Positions 45,060 to 53,760 of a stretch of 64,000 nt of DNA are shown piece by piece. Where the stretch lies: NCBI RefSeq assembly GCF_002005445.1, contig NZ_CP014692.1, forward strand, positions 310,001 to 374,000. Reading direction: 5' to 3'. Within the stretch, counting starts at the first letter, position 1; each line of letters opens with the position of its first letter. The position numbers were made by a program, and so were the translations under genes. The notes beneath the pieces were generated by a model. That model made no database searches and had not been told where the DNA came from. It saw nothing but the letters and a program-made list of their open reading frames with translations. This DNA is from Acetobacter aceti (GTDB lineage: Bacteria; Pseudomonadota; Alphaproteobacteria; Acetobacterales; Acetobacteraceae).

Positions 45060-46415
45060 TCAGGAAGCCTGCAGACGCTTCTTCGTTGATCTCATCATAA
45101 AGAACACTGACAGAATCATTACGAAAGCAATATAAATCAAGAAGATTGTTGTGTTGTAAAAAATAACCGCGGTTAGTGCGACAATTGCGCAACTCAAAGC
45201 GAGTGCTGGCAGCACAGGATAGAGCGGCGCACGGTAGGAACGCTGCATTTCGGGTTCTTTGCGGCGCAGTACAAATAGGCTGATCATGCTGAGAATATAC
45301 ATGGTCAGAGCGCCGAAAACCGACATCGTGACGAGTGTGGCCGTCAGGGACTGTCCGGCGATCGAAACAATATCATCAGAGAAAATAGCTGCGATTCCCA
45401 CGATTCCCCCAGCAATGGTGGCGACGTAGGGTGTCTGGAAACGTGGATGAAGTTTCCCGAGAACGGCTGGGAGGAATCCGGCGCGAGCAAGGGCGAAGAT
45501 CTGACGGGCGTATCCCATGATGATTCCATGCAGGGACGCTACAAGACCGAAAAGTCCAAGCCACACCAGCATGTGCAGCCAGCCGCTGTTTGTTCCCACA
45601 ACGCGTTTCATGGCTTCGGGAAGAGGATCGTTCAGATTCGCCAGAACTTTCCAGTCACCAACACCACCGGCAAAAATCATGACCCCGAAAGCAAGAGAAA
45701 CCAGCGTGAGAACACTGGCAATATAGGCCACGGGAATCGAACGTTTGGGATCTTTTGCTTCTTCCGCAGCCATCGCCACGCCTTCAATGGCGAGAAAGAA
45801 CCAGATGGCGAAAGGAATGGCGGCAAAAATGCCTCCCATGGCCTCAGCGCCAAAATGCGATGCGATTCCCCACCCGTCATGTACGAAATTGCTCCATGAA
45901 AAGGCGGGCGCCACGACACCCATGAATACAAGAAGCTCGATAATGGCGGCAATTGTAACGAACAGTTCGAAAGACGCTGCAATATGAACGCCGACAATAT
46001 TGAGCGCCATAAAGACGATGTAGGCGCCCACTGCTGCGACTTTTGGTGACAAGGCGGGAAATTGCACGTTCAGATAAGCACCAATCGCAAGCGCAATTGC
46101 AGGAGGCGCGAATATGAATTCAACCAGAGTCGCAAGGCCGGCTATCAGTCCTCCCAGCGGACCAAGGGCGCGAAAGCTGTAAGTGAACGGACCACCCGCG
46201 TGAGGAATGGCTGTGGTCAGTTCGGTAAAACTGAAGATAAAGGACGTATACATCAAGGCTACAAAGATCGTGGCGACCATGAAGCCGAGTGTCCCGGCTG
46301 TGCCCCAACCATAACTCCAGCCGAAATATTCACCTGAAATCACAAGGCCGACACCAATTCCCCATAGATGGAAAGCGCTCAGTGTCTTGTTGAGCTTTGT
46401 CTCGCCCGTGGTCAT
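45060..46415 (-). CDS. eat: Ethanolamine permease (APC family)
   Basis: A 451-residue amino acid-polyamine-organocation transporter with about 12 membrane segments. The N-terminal part (LSAFHLWGIGVGLVISGEYFGWSYGWGTAG) and SFTELTTAIPHAGGPFTYSFRALGPLGGLIAG match the ethanolamine-permease branch. ATG at 46415 overlaps the eutC stop (ATGA), so supply and breakdown of ethanolamine are coupled in one operon. It acts in the inner membrane. The porin follows 35 bases downstream. Confidence 0.88.
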   Translation of the reverse strand: MTTGETKLNKTLSAFHLWGIGVGLVISGEYFGWSYGWGTAGTLGFMVATIFVALMYTSFIFSFTELTTAIPHAGGPFTYSFRALGPLGGLIAGLATLVEFIFAPPAIALAIGAYLNVQFPALSPKVAAVGAYIVFMALNIVGVHIAASFELFVTIAAIIELLVFMGVVAPAFSWSNFVHDGWGIASHFGAEAMGGIFAAIPFAIWFFLAIEGVAMAAEEAKDPKRSIPVAYIASVLTLVSLAFGVMIFAGGVGDWKVLANLNDPLPEAMKRVVGTNSGWLHMLVWLGLFGLVASLHGIIMGYARQIFALARAGFLPAVLGKLHPRFQTPYVATIAGGIVGIAAIFSDDIVSIAGQSLTATLVTMSVFGALTMYILSMISLFVLRRKEPEMQRSYRAPLYPVLPALALSCAIVALTAVIFYNTTIFLIYIAFVMILSVFFMMRSTKKRLQAS

Positions 46416-47215
46416 ACGTGTGTATCCTTATCAAGGGCGGGTGGTGTCTGTTCGATAAGCATGCTCTCGGGAGCATCATCTTTCAGATCAACCCCTGTCA
46501 GTTTTCTTTGTCTGGCTTCACGCATGAGCCAGGCGAGCTTATCAGCTGCGACCACTGTTTTCAGCCCATGCGGGTGAATGTTGGAAAGGCAGTTGCGGGC
46601 GGAATCCGGGCAGCCAACGCGGGGAGCATAAGTCAGATAGATGCCCATGCTGTTCGCAACGCTGAGCCCGGGACGTTCACCGATCATCATGACGACCATG
46701 CTCGCCCCCATTGCGGCGGCAATTTCATCGCCAATCGCCACACGACCTTCTTTCACGATGACCAGTGGAGCGAGCGACCAGTCTTTCAGACGATCTTTCA
46801 TCGCATGATAAAGTGCGACCGCCCCTTCTGTCGCGGCGACCGATGACAGGCCATCCGCTACAACAAACACGGCGTCCCAACTGCCTTTTTCGAGTCCGGC
46901 GAGACTTTCCGCATCAAGCCTGCGACCCAGGTCGGGCCGCCGGAGATAAGTCGGGCGATCCGGTGCGCGACTGTGAACGATCAGGCAGGGCTCACCATTC
47001 AGTTGCGTCTGCATGGTCTTGATGTCGAGGGGAGCATGCACTGCGTCACGGGCCTGTGCATGGGCAGCCTGAAATGCGAGAACATCCGTGCTGCGCTGGG
47101 CATTTCCACTGCGGCCCAGTCCGATGCGCGCACGTGTGAGGGAGCGCAGGCCTTGCCATGGGTCCGGACTGACGATGGTGGTCTGCTGAGGGGTAGGGCG
47201 TGAGTCATCTGTCAT
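46412..47215 (-). CDS. eutC: Ethanolamine ammonia-lyase small subunit
   Basis: A 267-residue EutC starting MTDDSRPTPQQ. ATG at 47215 is one base after the eutB stop; the longer frame to 47317 would lie in eutB. Family stretches are LTRARIGLGRSGNAQRSTDVLAFQAAHAQARDAVHAP, YLRRPDLGRRLD, VVADGLSSVAAT, VMMIGERPGLSVANSMGIYLTYAPRVG and RNCLSNIHPHGL. With EutB it forms the adenosylcobalamin-dependent lyase that yields acetaldehyde and ammonia. It depends on B12, whose synthesis genes are not in the window. Confidence 0.94.
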   Translation of the reverse strand: MTDDSRPTPQQTTIVSPDPWQGLRSLTRARIGLGRSGNAQRSTDVLAFQAAHAQARDAVHAPLDIKTMQTQLNGEPCLIVHSRAPDRPTYLRRPDLGRRLDAESLAGLEKGSWDAVFVVADGLSSVAATEGAVALYHAMKDRLKDWSLAPLVIVKEGRVAIGDEIAAAMGASMVVMMIGERPGLSVANSMGIYLTYAPRVGCPDSARNCLSNIHPHGLKTVVAADKLAWLMREARQRKLTGVDLKDDAPESMLIEQTPPALDKDTHV

Positions 47216-47216
47216 G

Positions 47217-48617
47217 TCAGGCCACCATCTGGCCAAGAAGTGTCTGCCCGGGCGACATTGGCAGCATTCTGTCCCTGTCGGTGTCATACAGGCCCATTTT
47301 TTCAAGCCACACCGCAAATTCCGGAGCGGGTTTGAGGTTCAGCAAGCTCCGCAATGTCAGAATGTCGTGGAAAGACAGGCTCTGATAGTTGAGCATGATG
47401 TCATCCGCGCCGGGCACACCGATCAGAAAGGAAATACCTGCTGTTCCCAGCAGCACCATCAGGTTGTCCATGTCATCCTGATCGGCCTCGGCGTGGTTGG
47501 TGTAACAGGCGTCACAGCCCATAGGCACACCCATCAGCTTGGCGCAGAAATGATCTTCAAGACCGGCGCGGATGATCTGTTTGCCGTCATAGAGATATTC
47601 AGGCCCGATGAAGCCAACGACCGTGTTGACCAGAAGTGGTCTGTATGCCCTCGCAACGGCGTAGGCCCGCGCTTCGACAGTCTGCTGGTCGATGCTGTGA
47701 TGCGCGTCGGCCGAGAGGGCCGCACCCTGTCCGGTCTCGAAATACATGAGGTTGTCGCCAACCGTGCCGCGTTTCAGTCCCTGAGCGGCGTCATGGGCTT
47801 CCTTGAGGATGGCGAGGTTGACGCCAAACCCTTCATTGGCCTTCTGGGTGCCGGCGATGGACTGGAACACCAGATCGACCGCTCCGCCGCGATTGATGAT
47901 CTCGATGGTGTTGGTCACATGGGTCAGAACGCAGGTCTGGGTGGGAATGTCGTAATGCTGCCGCGCGTGGTCGAGCATGTCGAGCAGCGCCAGCCCGTTG
48001 GCGACGCTGTCGGTCGCGGGATTGATGCCGATGACCGCATCACCCATGCCGTAGAGCAGCCCGTCCAGCGTGGAGGCGGCGATACCCTTGAGATCGTCCG
48101 TCGGGTGATTGGGTTGCAGACGGGAGGCGAGGCATCCCTCAAGCCCGATGGTGTTGCGGAACCGGGTAATGACCCTGATCTTGCGCGCGACGCTCATCAG
48201 ATCCTGATTGCGCATGATCTTGCTGACTGCGGCGGCCATTTCAGGCGTGATGCCCGGAGCCACGGCGCTTAGAGCAGCTGTGTCCGCCTCGTGTGAAAGG
48301 AGCCAGTCGCGGAAGTCGCCGACCGTCAGATGGGCAATCGGTGCGAAAGCTGCCTTGTCGTGCGTGTCCACAATGAGACGTGTGACCTCGTCCTCTTCAT
48401 AGGGCACAAGGTCAGTGTTCAGGAATGTGGTGAGCGGCAGTTCGGCCAATGCGTAGCGGGCGGCCATCCGCTGGCCATCTGATGTGGCGGCAAGCCCTGC
48501 CAGTTCATCGCCGGATCTCTGCGAGGATGCTGCTGCGAGCAGTCCTTTCAGGTCATCAAACCTGTGGCGTTCTCCGCCGAGTGTATGATTGAAGCCCATC
48601 TTGAAAGCTCCTGACAT
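47217..48617 (-). CDS. eutB: Ethanolamine ammonia-lyase large subunit
   Basis: A 466-residue TIM-barrel subunit with full family length. Stretches include KAAFAPIAHLTVGDFRDWLLS, RNTIGLEGCLASRLQPNHPTDD, GLLYGMGDAVIGINPATDS, GFGVNLAILKEAHDAAQ, NLMYFETGQGAALSADAHH, GFIGPEYLYDGKQIIRAGLEDHF and GCDACYTNHAEADQDDMDNLMVLL. It carries the active site and the cobalamin interface. It is first in a eutB-eutC-permease-porin operon. No microcompartment shell genes and no reactivase eutA lie nearby. I found no cobalamin riboswitch upstream. Confidence 0.95.
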   Translation of the reverse strand: MSGAFKMGFNHTLGGERHRFDDLKGLLAAASSQRSGDELAGLAATSDGQRMAARYALAELPLTTFLNTDLVPYEEDEVTRLIVDTHDKAAFAPIAHLTVGDFRDWLLSHEADTAALSAVAPGITPEMAAAVSKIMRNQDLMSVARKIRVITRFRNTIGLEGCLASRLQPNHPTDDLKGIAASTLDGLLYGMGDAVIGINPATDSVANGLALLDMLDHARQHYDIPTQTCVLTHVTNTIEIINRGGAVDLVFQSIAGTQKANEGFGVNLAILKEAHDAAQGLKRGTVGDNLMYFETGQGAALSADAHHSIDQQTVEARAYAVARAYRPLLVNTVVGFIGPEYLYDGKQIIRAGLEDHFCAKLMGVPMGCDACYTNHAEADQDDMDNLMVLLGTAGISFLIGVPGADDIMLNYQSLSFHDILTLRSLLNLKPAPEFAVWLEKMGLYDTDRDRMLPMSPGQTLLGQMVA

Positions 48618-49063
48618 CCAGTGTCCGGCTATGTCCGGCGCGTTGGTCTGAGTGGCATCCGCAGAATGATGCTATTTCGAAACATACCGGATGTGAGCCA
48701 AAACGCCAAAGAACGCGAAGGCAATCCGTAAGGTGGTTCCCTCGGAAACCGGCGTTTTTCATGGACCCTGTCAAAAAAACGGATTTTCCGGAATGAGAGG
48801 TTTTTTTTTGGGAGTATGACGCAAATGAAAAATCGTAATCATGAAATGGAGGAACAATCAGCAATGTTTTGACACAAAAAAGAATCTGATATTGTGGGTT
48901 GAAATCTTCAATCCATTGAAAACAAATAGAATATTATATATTTCGACATTTAATGGATACAAAATGATATGAATTTTTCGGCGCAACACTTTCGATTCCG
49001 ATTTGTCTGGCAAGAAAATCGAGACAAGACATCCAGCCGTACGAAGGGGTTTCTCGAGCTAAC
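48618..49063. other. Divergent promoter region of eutB and an exonuclease-like gene
   Basis: These 446 bases separate eutB (minus) from the gene at 49064 (plus). The stretch 48760-48970 is AT-rich, with a run of nine T at 48803. No GCCACTG box, so no evident adenosylcobalamin riboswitch, and no coding frame was recognised. Both promoters should be here. Confidence 0.45.
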
Positions 49064-49579
49064 ATGTTCATTTTTCTGGATAATGAAGCCTCCTCACTCA
49101 GCGCCGGGAGCTATCCCATCGAAATCGCCTGGGTGTGGGAGACTGGCCGGAGTGAAAGCTTCCTGATCCGTCCGGAACCGGACTGGACAGACTGGTCGGA
49201 AGAAGCCGAAGCCCTGCATGGGCTGAGTCGGGACGCTCTCATGCAGGAGGGAAGTGCCGCGGCGACCGTGGCGCAGCGCTTTCTGACCGCCACGGAAGGC
49301 TGTCGGATTGTTACGGACGCTCCCGCGTTTGATCGCGGCTGGCTGAAGACGTTATGCGGTGTTCTCGGGAAGGCTGAGCCTGCTGTTCATCCTGTGCTGG
49401 AAGCGTGGGTGGAGGCGCTCCGGTCGGCGCACAGGGAGATGTCTGCGGCGGAAGACGCCACGCTTCTGGCTCAGGTTCGCGCCCTGGAAGAAAGGCGGAC
49501 ATCCCGCAGGCACAGGGCTTTGCCGGACGCATTGGAATTGTGGAGGGTCTGGAAAGACCTTCGCGATGGAGTGTCGTAA
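49064..49579 (+). CDS. Putative DEDD-type 3'-5' exonuclease
   Basis: A 171-residue protein. FIFLDNEASSL at the start gives motif I (Asp and Glu), EIAWVWETG follows as in RNase H-fold exonucleases, VTDAPAFDRGWL gives motif II, and SRRHRALPDALEL gives a His-x4-Asp motif III. This is the DnaQ-like exonuclease plan at minimal length. It may trim DNA or RNA ends; the substrate is unknown. It is convergent with the decarboxylase gene and divergent from eutB, so it is probably a single unit. The ribosome site (AAGGGG) is set rather far from ATG 49064. Confidence 0.65.
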   Translation: MFIFLDNEASSLSAGSYPIEIAWVWETGRSESFLIRPEPDWTDWSEEAEALHGLSRDALMQEGSAAATVAQRFLTATEGCRIVTDAPAFDRGWLKTLCGVLGKAEPAVHPVLEAWVEALRSAHREMSAAEDATLLAQVRALEERRTSRRHRALPDALELWRVWKDLRDGVS

Positions 49580-49623
49580 CAGAGCGGGCAGGCCGGAGGA
49601 GTGTCAGGTCCGCCCGGCATGCG

Positions 49624-50025
49624 CTACTTGCGGAGGGGGAGTTCGCCCGTCAGGAACTGGGCGCGGCCCAGACCGAATGACCAGTGCGCGTCCTTGTTTT
49701 CCACTACGGAGATCATGACGTCAGAAGATTTGATCCCGCATTCCGCTTCCAGACGATCCGTGAGCAGTCGATAGAACAGGGCGAAACCGCCATCACCACG
49801 GGGACGGCTGAAAACCTGCAACAGAATCATGTCTTTCGTGCGGGGGATGTCGAGGCCCGTATCCTCAAGGATCATGTGTGAAGGTTTGTGCTCGGTGACG
49901 ATCTGATAACGGTCACCACGCGGCACCTGAAACGCCTCCAGCATGGCTTCGTGCGCCGTGTCGAGCAGCTTCTTGATTTCAGCTTCGCTGCGGCCTTCGT
50001 AGACGTGAAAATGCAGAAGAGGCAT
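49624..50025 (-). CDS. Malonate semialdehyde decarboxylase (tautomerase superfamily)
   Basis: A 133-residue tautomerase-fold protein. Counting Pro as residue 1 after Met removal, it has Pro1, Asp37 (RGDRY), Arg73 and Arg75 (FSRPR). From memory these are the four catalytic residues of Pseudomonas malonate semialdehyde decarboxylase at the same positions. The line RYQIVTEHKPSHMILEDTG and the tail VENKDAHWSFGLGRAQFLTGEL also fit that enzyme. It would convert malonate semialdehyde to acetaldehyde and CO2. The gene lies 36 bases after a beta-alanine:pyruvate aminotransferase gene on the same strand, which makes exactly that substrate. A generic tautomerase is the fallback. Confidence 0.85.
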   Translation of the reverse strand: MPLLHFHVYEGRSEAEIKKLLDTAHEAMLEAFQVPRGDRYQIVTEHKPSHMILEDTGLDIPRTKDMILLQVFSRPRGDGGFALFYRLLTDRLEAECGIKSSDVMISVVENKDAHWSFGLGRAQFLTGELPLRK

Positions 50026-50061
50026 GAAAATATCCTTTGTCTTGTCAGAAGCGAGCCTGGA

Positions 50062-51411
50062 TCAGTCCAGCTCGGTGATCAGCTTGCGAACAGTCGCCAC
50101 CATGTCACGCAATTGCTCGGGTGTCGAAATGAAGGGAGGGCCGAAAGAGATCGTCTCGCCTGAGCAGCGCAGAAGAAGCCCGTTCTTCAGCCCTTTTTCG
50201 AACAGTTCAAGACACCGTGCGCCGGGTGCGCCTTCGCGCGGCTTCAGATCGACACCAGCCGTGAGACCGATATTGCGGATGTCATGAACGATCGGCAGAT
50301 CGCGCAGGCTGTGGACGGCCTCCTCCAGCACCGGCTCAAGCGAGCGGGCGCGGGCGATCAGGCTTTCCTCTTCCATGATGTCGAGAACAGTGTGCGCCAC
50401 GGCGGCGGCAAGCGGATGGCCGGAATAGGTGTAGCCGTGTGCGAACTCGATGGCGTTTTCGGGGCCGGTCATGAAGGTGTTGTAGATTTCATCGCTCACG
50501 ATCACGCCGCCCATCGGGACGATGCCGTTGGTCACGGCCTTGGCGAAGGTGATCATGTCAGGCGTGACGCCGAAACGCTGCGCAGCGAAGTTCTCGCCCA
50601 TGCGTCCGAAACCGGTGATGACCTCATCGAAAATCAGCAGAATGCCGTGCTTCGTGCAGATCTCGCGCAGGCGCTGGAGATAGCCGACGGGTGGCGCCAG
50701 CACGCCCGTGGAACCCTGAATCGGCTCCACCATGACCGCCGCGATGGTGGAGGCGTCATGCAGGGCGATGACGCGCTCCAGATCCTCGGCCATTTCCGCG
50801 CCCCACTCGGGCTGGCCCCTGGAGAAGGCGGCCTTCGCATGATCATATGGATGACGGATGTGATCGACGCCCGGCACCATGATCGTGGCGAACATCTTGC
50901 GGTTGGGGACAATGCCGCCGACTGACATGCCGCCCAGCCCGACGCCGTGATAGCCACGCTCACGACCGATCAGGCGGAACCGGCCACCTTCGCCACGCAG
51001 ACGGTGGTAGCCGATGGCGGCTTTCAGGGCCGTGTCGGCGGCTTCGGACCCGGAGTTGGCGAAAAAGACATGCTCAAGCCCGGCAGGCGCCATGTTGGCA
51101 ATACGCTCGGCGAGACGGACCGTGACAGGGTTGGCGAGTTGGAAACCGGGGGCATAGTCGAGTGTATCAGCCTGCTTTTTCAGGGCTTCCGAGATACGCG
51201 GATTGGCATGTCCAAGAGGCGAGCACCACAGACCGGACAGCGTATCGAACAGCTTCACGCCGTCGGCGGTCGTGTAATACGGTCCGCTGGCGCTCTCCAG
51301 AACGCGGGCCATGCCCTGCTCCTTCACCCGCCGATTGGCGGTGAATGGCATCCAGTAACGCCCGTCTCTGAGGCTTTTGGCACAATCGAACTCGTTTTTC
51401 AGTTCCGGCAT
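50062..51411 (-). CDS. Beta-alanine:pyruvate aminotransferase (class III)
   Basis: A 449-residue PLP enzyme. It shares with Pseudomonas omega-amino acid:pyruvate aminotransferase RYWMPFTANRR, DTLSGLWCSPLGHANPRISEAL, QADTLDYAPGFQ, VFFANSGSEAADTALKAA, RERGYHGVGLGGMSVGG, LHDASTIAAVMVEPIQGSTGVL, FDEVITGFGRMG and HGYTYSGHPLAAAV. Lys291 (ITFAKAVTNG) is the PLP lysine. It should move the amino group of beta-alanine to pyruvate, giving malonate semialdehyde and alanine. The decarboxylase gene follows in the same unit. Broader use of putrescine or other omega-amines is possible and could fill the aminotransferase step missing from the polyamine operon. Confidence 0.87.
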   Translation of the reverse strand: MPELKNEFDCAKSLRDGRYWMPFTANRRVKEQGMARVLESASGPYYTTADGVKLFDTLSGLWCSPLGHANPRISEALKKQADTLDYAPGFQLANPVTVRLAERIANMAPAGLEHVFFANSGSEAADTALKAAIGYHRLRGEGGRFRLIGRERGYHGVGLGGMSVGGIVPNRKMFATIMVPGVDHIRHPYDHAKAAFSRGQPEWGAEMAEDLERVIALHDASTIAAVMVEPIQGSTGVLAPPVGYLQRLREICTKHGILLIFDEVITGFGRMGENFAAQRFGVTPDMITFAKAVTNGIVPMGGVIVSDEIYNTFMTGPENAIEFAHGYTYSGHPLAAAVAHTVLDIMEEESLIARARSLEPVLEEAVHSLRDLPIVHDIRNIGLTAGVDLKPREGAPGARCLELFEKGLKNGLLLRCSGETISFGPPFISTPEQLRDMVATVRKLITELD

Positions 51412-51883
51412 GCTTGGCTCCCGCTTTGCCCCTGTCGGGGTGTATTCGCGTCTGTGTTACGTGATCATTGCGTTTTCGTATAGACATGCTCCGCACATCT
51501 TTTTCTGTCATTGTTCTGTAAAGATGGTGGACGAACGGGAACACGACGCCAGCCTCCCGGTTCGACGCTTCTGTCTGCGACGGGAAGCGTGTGTTTTGAT
51601 GGATTAAGGTCTCAAACCGGAACGAATGCCAGCGATAGATGACTGTAGATATGACAATCGGCATGGACAGGCTGGTGATAGTAAGATCTGTAATTGATGG
51701 GTTATAAGGCTTTTCTTCACTCAAGCGATTTGGAAATATAAACGAAAATCATTTATTCTGAATGTTGTTAAGTGAGCGATGTGGATATTGAATCATTATA
51801 TACTTTCCATATAAAAAATAATTCGTGCACAGAAAAACGCCCGTAATTCGGTCAGGGTGCAGAGCACTCACGGGAACCAGACA
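51412..51883. other. Divergent intergenic region, no gene recognised
   Basis: These 472 bases separate the aminotransferase (minus) from a small hypothetical gene (plus). The right half (51730-51840) is AT-rich and probably holds the promoter of the latter. Short open frames here overlap on both strands without motifs. No regulatory site was recognised. Confidence 0.4.
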
Positions 51884-52390
51884 ATGTATATTGATCTATC
51901 AGGCGACTTGATCGCGACCAGACTTTCAGCCGACCTTGGCCTGATCAAACCGACAGCCACGATCTCTTCGACGTCGAACATGTCGGTCACATCCTCTAAT
52001 GCAAATGGCGCTGCAATCATTCTGGATGTGTCATCAACGTTGTTCACGGCAGTTTACAAATCGGACAGACCGATTGTTCTGATACCAGAAGGTGATCGGT
52101 ATGTTCCTACCGACGCGAACGAGATGATCAATGGAGTGCCTGCTTCCAGAGTGAAAGGGGCGATAATGGTTGATGGCGATCTTGAAACCGATCTGACTTC
52201 GTCTTCTTCCACGCTTATCCTGTATACGGCTTCAGGCAAGACCTCGGCTCAGAGCACGCTGGTTTTCTCCGGTATGACTGAGGGAAATAGTGAAGAAGAA
52301 CTGATTGCGAAGCTCTTTTCTTCTCCGATAGATAAAACTGGTGGCGAGGGCGGTAGCTCGGAACACACGCTGCAAACACAAACAGGCTGA
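51884..52390 (+). CDS. Hypothetical Ser/Thr-rich protein
   Basis: A 168-residue acidic protein, not recognised. ATG at 51884 (MYIDLSGDLIATRL) has GGGAA ten bases upstream; an in-frame ATG at 51857 lacks one. The body alternates short beta-like stretches with Ser/Thr runs (TISSTSNMSVTSSNANGAAI, TDLTSSSSTLILYTASG). The tail is Glu/Gly/Ser-rich and polar. No signal peptide, membrane helix or cysteine is present. Composition resembles surface or secreted proteins lacking an N-terminal signal, like the SGNH pair in this window, but no homology is visible. It stands alone between intergenic gaps. Confidence 0.55.
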   Translation: MYIDLSGDLIATRLSADLGLIKPTATISSTSNMSVTSSNANGAAIILDVSSTLFTAVYKSDRPIVLIPEGDRYVPTDANEMINGVPASRVKGAIMVDGDLETDLTSSSSTLILYTASGKTSAQSTLVFSGMTEGNSEEELIAKLFSSPIDKTGGEGGSSEHTLQTQTG

Positions 52391-52600
52391 CGGCCATTTG
52401 ATACGAGTGGTTTGCCTGTCAGTCTGAATGTCGCTGCATAGGGTAAAAGCGGTTGTGCTGTAATCTCACTTCGCGCGGGCGATCACTTGGGCGTCAGCGA
52501 AACACTCTAAATGTGAGCGCCAGACTGTATGATGAAAACACGGTAACACAGGGCTGGAAGTTCTGATGGCATCTTCCCTGTCTGGTGCTATTTTCCCTTC

Positions 52601-53671
52601 ATGAAACAGCCTTCCCTTCCGCTTTCCGACCACTGCAACGGAGAGATTTTCGTCAATCCGCCTCTTCCGAAGGACTGGCGGGAGGCTCCCAGGCCCCCTG
52701 CCTGGCCAGACCGGTTGGCCGCAACCCAGACGAAAAAAAAGCGAAGGGGGGTGAGGCCTCTGGTCTTCCTGCGCTGGATTGTCTCCAGTCTGCTTGAAAA
52801 GCCGCCACGGGATATGGAGCCGGATGTGCCGGGAAACCCGCACGACGTACCGGCACAGGGGACGGTTGCTGTCACCTTTATCGGTCACAGCACTTTTCTG
52901 CTCAGAGTGCCGTTACCGGAGGGTGGAGTGCTGTCGGTGCTGACAGATCCGATTTTTTCGGAACGCTGCTCGCCGCTTCCGTTTCTGGGGCCAAAGCGGT
53001 TTCGTCCTCCGGCCTACCAGTTGAGCGATCTGCCGCCCATCGACATGGTTCTGGTTTCGCACTGTCATTACGATCACCTCGACCTGCCTTCGCTGAGAGC
53101 TCTGGCACACCGCGATAACCCCGTGGTGGTGACAACAGCGCAGACGGGTGACCTGATTCGCAAGGCCGGTCTGTCGCGGGTTTCAGAACTGGACTGGTGG
53201 CAGAATGTCAGCATTGGTGGCCTTGAGGTTGTCTGCACGCCAGCCCGTCATTTCACACAGCGCGGACTGACTGACGCCGGGAAACGTCTGTGGGGCGGGT
53301 TCTTCCTGCGCTTTCCGAAATCACCTGAAACGCCTTCGGTCTTCTTCGCGGGCGACACGGCGCATGGACCTCACTGGAAGGAGATTCGCACCCGGCTTGG
53401 TGCGCCTGATATAGCTTTGCTGCCGATTGGAGCGTACGCGCCGCGACCGATGCTTCGCAAGGTCCATACGGACCCTGTGGAAGCGGTGGAGGCATTCCGG
53501 CAGTTGCAGGCGCGTCATGGAATCGCCATGCATTTCGGAACTTTTCCATTGTCGCAGGAGCCAATGGGGGAGCCGGAGCGTTGCCTCAGGGAGACGGCTG
53601 AGTGGGCCGGACTGGCTCCAGACGCTTTTGTGCCGCTTGGATTTGGTGAAACGAGCCTGTTGAGCCGGTAG
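52601..53671 (+). CDS. Metallo-beta-lactamase-fold hydrolase (NAPE-PLD/RomA-like)
   Basis: A 356-residue protein. A 90-residue N-terminal region (FVNPPLPKDWREAPRPPAWPDRL) precedes the metallo-beta-lactamase domain: FIGHSTFLLRV, LTDPIFSERCSPLPFLGPKRF, HCHYDHLDLPSL (metal motif, residues 154-159), CTPARHFTQRGL and FFAGDTAHGPHW. This layout matches the NAPE-phospholipase D/RomA family. In bacteria it may act on N-acyl-phosphatidylethanolamine or related lipids; the substrate is not proven. There is no signal peptide. Start at 52601 has no strong ribosome site. Confidence 0.82.
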   Translation: MKQPSLPLSDHCNGEIFVNPPLPKDWREAPRPPAWPDRLAATQTKKKRRGVRPLVFLRWIVSSLLEKPPRDMEPDVPGNPHDVPAQGTVAVTFIGHSTFLLRVPLPEGGVLSVLTDPIFSERCSPLPFLGPKRFRPPAYQLSDLPPIDMVLVSHCHYDHLDLPSLRALAHRDNPVVVTTAQTGDLIRKAGLSRVSELDWWQNVSIGGLEVVCTPARHFTQRGLTDAGKRLWGGFFLRFPKSPETPSVFFAGDTAHGPHWKEIRTRLGAPDIALLPIGAYAPRPMLRKVHTDPVEAVEAFRQLQARHGIAMHFGTFPLSQEPMGEPERCLRETAEWAGLAPDAFVPLGFGETSLLSR

Positions 53672-53760
53672 CGTCCTTCGCAGAGACGGCTGAATAACGT
53701 AGAAGATACGCAGCGCCTTTCGTGTGGGGCGCTGCGATGGAACCGGGAAGGGAGAGTCAG

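Noticed and set aside
48618..49063. Adenosylcobalamin riboswitch upstream of eutB
   Set aside because: Expected because the enzyme needs B12, but no B12-box-like sequence or suitable fold was found by eye.
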